This document shows, one piece after another, positions 39,711-42,253 of a DNA stretch of 42,253 nt (within the stretch, counting starts at the first letter, position 1; each line of letters begins with the position of its first letter). The DNA comes from Willaertia magna (lineage: Eukaryota > Heterolobosea > Eutetramitea > Acrasida > Naegleriidae), in assembly GCA_902984215.1 (NCBI GenBank), contig CADWAF010000331.1:1-42253 (forward strand), read 5' to 3'. The position numbers and the translations under genes were made by a program. Under the pieces are notes generated by a model, which worked only from the letters and a program-made list of their open reading frames with translations, made no database searches and was not told the origin of the DNA.

Positions 39711-41012
39711 TTATTGTACAATCTTATTGGACAATAAATTCATGACAATGGATGATACTTTATCCATATCTATATCCGTTAAATTAATCTTTTTAATTTT
39801 ATCTATTAAATTATTATTGTCCAACAACATTAGTACTATTGCATTATTAAAAAATTGTTCCTTACAAGTTATTGTAATCTCCTTCAAACGGTTCAATAAC
39901 ATTTCTAAATGCTCAATCATATCCATGTTTGTGTCAGTAATTTTTATATATAAACTTTCTAACCCTGTACAATGGTCAGCTATCCATTTTAACTCTTGTC
40001 TATCGACTACAATAGTTTTAAGATATTTTAAATTACTAGCACTATCTCTATTGTGATCTAAAAAAATGTCATATCCATCTAATGTAAGGCGTCTCATATG
40101 GTTATTAAATAGTAATTTAGTACAGGAATCCATTGAATCATTATCAAATTGATAAAAATATGTTAAAGATTTAATTTTTAAATTTCTTAAATGACTGAAA
40201 CTAGTAAAGTTCTTTAATGTTTCTATACTGTCATTTAATTTTATATCCAAATCCTCAACCACTGGGGCAATGTGACTCTCCAAAGAATTATATATATTGG
40301 TATCATCAGATTTTAAATATTTACAATGTTGTCCAAAAGGACTTATTCTACTTTGAGAACTATTATTGACACATAAATGTTCAAAAAATAACGATGTAAT
40401 ATCTATCCCTTCTTTAATTTTCATTCCATAAATATATTGTACAAAGAAGGTCTTTTGTTCTTTTGTTGTTTTACCATAGAAATTTCTAACAATAAATGTG
40501 TCAGGATTAAGTAAGTTTTGTACATTGACCTTTGTACATTTAGTTAATACTGTTTCTCTTATGAAAGGATTTATTTTAGCTTGTCTTCCATTATTATTAT
40601 TATTATTATTATTATCATTTAAAAAAAACCTATTGGTCATTTCCTCTAGATATCTATAATATCTTACTCTTTCTTCATCATTTGAAATATTACTTAATTC
40701 CAAATATCTATGTCCAAAACTGTCGTACATAATTGTACTCTTTACAGTTGAGTATTGAGGGTTGTTTGCCAACAGTGGTACTGAATTATAACATTCCTTC
40801 TCTTTATGTAGTACTTTTATTAAATCATTATAAAATCTTGCCATGTAAGGCACATATGAAAATATATTTTCCATTACATTTGGAGGTAAATTTTTAATTA
40901 AAGATAGATATCTTTTTTCTGTCTTACTTTTTAGTATTATAGATAGTAAACTGTTAGTATTATTGGTGCTTTTACTGGCACGTTTGGTGTTGTAAATAAT
41001 CTTATTACTATC

Positions 41013-41065
<53 letters not shown>

Positions 41066-41279
41066 TATTATTGGTATCAGTAACATTACTACTACTACTA
41101 CTACTGATAGATGAAATGACAATGACCGAGAAATAAGAAACAAAATGAGATGGGGAAAAAAGCTGTACAAGTATCCAGTATTCTTTTGGTGCAGATACAA
41201 CATGCACGACACTTTGGAAAAGGACGTTAAGGCGAAATTGAAAACTTGGCAAAAAGAAAATAGCGACTTTGTAAAACAT
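39711..41279 (-). CDS. F-box and LRR-like protein with poly-Asn tracts, up to 522 aa
   Basis: An F-box-like segment reads LIKNLPPNVMENIFSYVPYM, about 130 residues from the first ATG, followed by LRR-like strands (FSHLRNLKIKSLTYFYQF, LKYLKTIVVDRQELKW, LESLYIKI). Asn runs of 15 and 8 come from ATT repeats. The first 60 residues from the ATG at 41279 are hydrophobic and overlap the opposing Lys-rich gene, so the true start may lie in an unseen upstream exon; no other in-frame ATG exists before the F-box. It could be an SCF ubiquitin-ligase adaptor. The C-terminal half is well supported, the N-terminus poorly. Confidence 0.65.
41016..41060. repeat. (ATT)15 trinucleotide microsatellite
   Basis: Fifteen uninterrupted ATT units, read as Asn codons (AAT) in the minus-strand F-box-like gene. 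A shorter tract at about 40590-40615 codes for the second Asn run. Both are expected to vary in length between strains. Confidence 0.95.
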
Positions 41280-41585
41280 TTACAATCCTTAATAGATAAG
41301 ATGTGTAAATCTGTAAAGATACATGAGGAAACAAAAAAGGATAATAATGAAGAGACTGAGGCTACTACCAAAAAAGCAGTTACAAAACAAAGTACTAAAA
41401 AAGGGGCTAGCAGTAGTAATAAAAAGAAAGCCACCTCCGGCACCAAAAGAACAAAGGCAAACAATAATACAAGTGATGAAAAAAAAGAAAATACTGATAA
41501 GGAAAAGAGTACTACTTGTTCAAAGAAAAGAGTTAAAGAAAATACAGATAAGGAGCAAAAGAAAACAAAGGCCAAAAAAGTATAG
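41145..41585 (+). CDS. Lys-rich basic protein, 127 or 146 aa
   Basis: Two in-frame ATGs exist, at 41145 and 41202; the second (MHDTLEKDVKAKLKTW) gives a cleaner start. Residues 1-40 from there look helical (KENSDFVKHLQSLIDKMCK); the remainder is a Lys/Thr/Ser/Glu low-complexity tail with repeated KENTDKE and KKTKAKK. A nucleic-acid-binding or nuclear tail is possible, but no domain is recognised. Its 5' end overlaps the start of the F-box-like gene on the other strand. Confidence 0.45.
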   Translation: MRWGKKLYKYPVFFWCRYNMHDTLEKDVKAKLKTWQKENSDFVKHLQSLIDKMCKSVKIHEETKKDNNEETEATTKKAVTKQSTKKGASSSNKKKATSGTKRTKANNNTSDEKKENTDKEKSTTCSKKRVKENTDKEQKKTKAKKV

Positions 41586-41705
41586 AGTAATAAACGACGT
41601 GTGCTTGTTTGACCAAACCGAGTTACTCATCGTCAAGTGTCAGCTCAAAATCTCCTCCTTTTTAATGTCTTAAAACAGGAAAAAAAAATACATCAAAAAC
41701 CCACT

Positions 41706-42239
41706 ATGAAAGCTAGTAATAGTAAAGAAGAAACAAATAACAAACAACAAGAGACCATGAAGGAACCAGTCACTAACAGTTGTGGATTAGAACAGGAGGA
41801 TGAAGATGATACGGTCTACAAAAATGGTGTCTTTATTGTTGGTTTACCCAAAGAGACCAGAGATCTGATAAAGAAATCAAAATGAGAAAATCTATTGTCT
41901 TTTTTGACTAATGATCTAGAAGAACGCCAAAAGCAACAAACTGAAAAATGTAATTTTATCTGGCCAACCATAACCACTCATGAAACAGACGATTACAATG
42001 ATGATGATAACAAAAGAAGTGCATCCTTCGAACCACAAAGGAATGACAGACTCAAGAAAAAGAAGAAAGAAGAAGTTAACAAGATTAAGAATCCGTTTTT
42101 TGATGTAGAAGAACATTACAGACACATGGATAAGGTAATAGAGGAAAAGAAAAGAACAGGTTTCCGTTGGCCTTCTGAAATGAAAGAAAACTCTACAAGC
42201 ACCAGTCAATTGGACAATGATAAAAGAAGAAAAGAATAA
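41706..42239 (+). pseudogene. Hypothetical charged protein with one in-frame TGA and two FxWP motifs
   Basis: From the ATG at 41706 the frame reaches TGA at 41883-41885, then continues in the same register to TAA at 42237-42239, about 177 codons in all. The first part is Gln/Glu-rich and ends GVFIVGLPKETRDLIKKSK. The second part has NFIWPT and GFRWPS, a repeated Phe-x-Trp-Pro motif, with a basic KKKKKEEVNKIKNPFF between them. No domain is recognised. A CGA-to-TGA change (Arg) in an otherwise intact gene is the simplest view; two separate genes are unlikely because the second part has no good ATG. Confidence 0.45.
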
Positions 42240-42253
42240 AAACTAATAATTTT

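Noticed and set aside
41016..41060. CRISPR-like or structured repeat
   Set aside because: It is a simple ATT microsatellite coding poly-Asn; no CRISPR array or bacterial operon is present in the window.
41883..41885. Selenocysteine at the in-frame TGA
   Set aside because: The context is a Lys-rich disordered region with no redox motif and no recognisable SECIS-like hairpin in the downstream sequence.
1..42253. A non-standard genetic code for the whole genome
   Set aside because: Host genes such as INCENP (1111 codons), the LRR, PPR and ZW10-like genes have no internal stops and end in TAA; the phosphatase ends in TGA. Only the AT-rich block shows systematic internal stops.

Overview
The window is nuclear DNA from an AT-rich unicellular eukaryote. 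Signs of this are short GT..AG introns of about 40-80 nt (extremes 37 and 78 nt), poly-Asn tracts coded by AAT repeats, a mitochondrial PPR protein, and kinetochore or spindle genes (INCENP, ZW10). An amoeboid protist fits best. A heterolobosean such as a Naegleria or Willaertia relative is my guess, from the two-TM RGS receptor, the SET-LRR fusion, the NHL and F-box/LRR proteins and the zinc-cluster factor. This is an inference; a dictyostelid-like amoeba cannot be excluded. Host genes use the standard code: long intact ORFs end in TAA or TGA.

Region 1 (1-2.1 kb): the broken end of an NHL-repeat gene and two unknown small genes. Region 2 (2.1-3.1 kb): non-coding, with a 10-bp minisatellite and a 28-bp direct repeat. 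Region 3 (about 3.1-10.7 kb): a block far richer in A+T than the rest, with at least four gene-length reading frames on the + strand. These frames are punctuated by TAA, TAG and a few TGA codons, yet run for hundreds of codons without a shift. Their N-termini share a repeated peptide motif, and one carries a region resembling an RNase H-fold (DDE) transposase core with a CxxC. I read this as a mobile element. It is either decayed by C-to-T change or, less likely, written in a code where TAR means Gln and TGA means Trp. It ends beside a degenerate tRNA-like box A/box B unit.

Region 4 (11-42 kb): compact host genes. In order: RGS receptor (-), short-chain dehydrogenase (-), WD40 protein (-), INCENP (+), F-box-like/LRR (-), Zn2Cys6 transcription factor (-), GPKOW/Spp2-like splicing factor (+), WDR17 (+, five exons), glia maturation factor (+), small unknown (-), RsmE-type rRNA methyltransferase (+), AAAP amino-acid transporter (-), secreted Cys phosphatase (+), PPR protein (-), ZW10-like protein (+), a decayed SDR fragment (-), a SET-LRR gene with one in-frame TAA (+), a small protein (+), an F-box/LRR-like poly-Asn protein (-), a Lys-rich protein (+), and a gene with one in-frame TGA (+).

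The genes do not form a pathway. Several are neighbours with shared or overlapping ends: start codons 20 bp apart for PPR/ZW10, 3' ends overlapping by 15 bp for phosphatase/PPR, and a palindrome-bearing divergent promoter for WD40/INCENP. Spliced models for the Zn2Cys6, WDR17, GMF, transporter, phosphatase and small-protein genes were built by eye; each gives a total coding length divisible by three.
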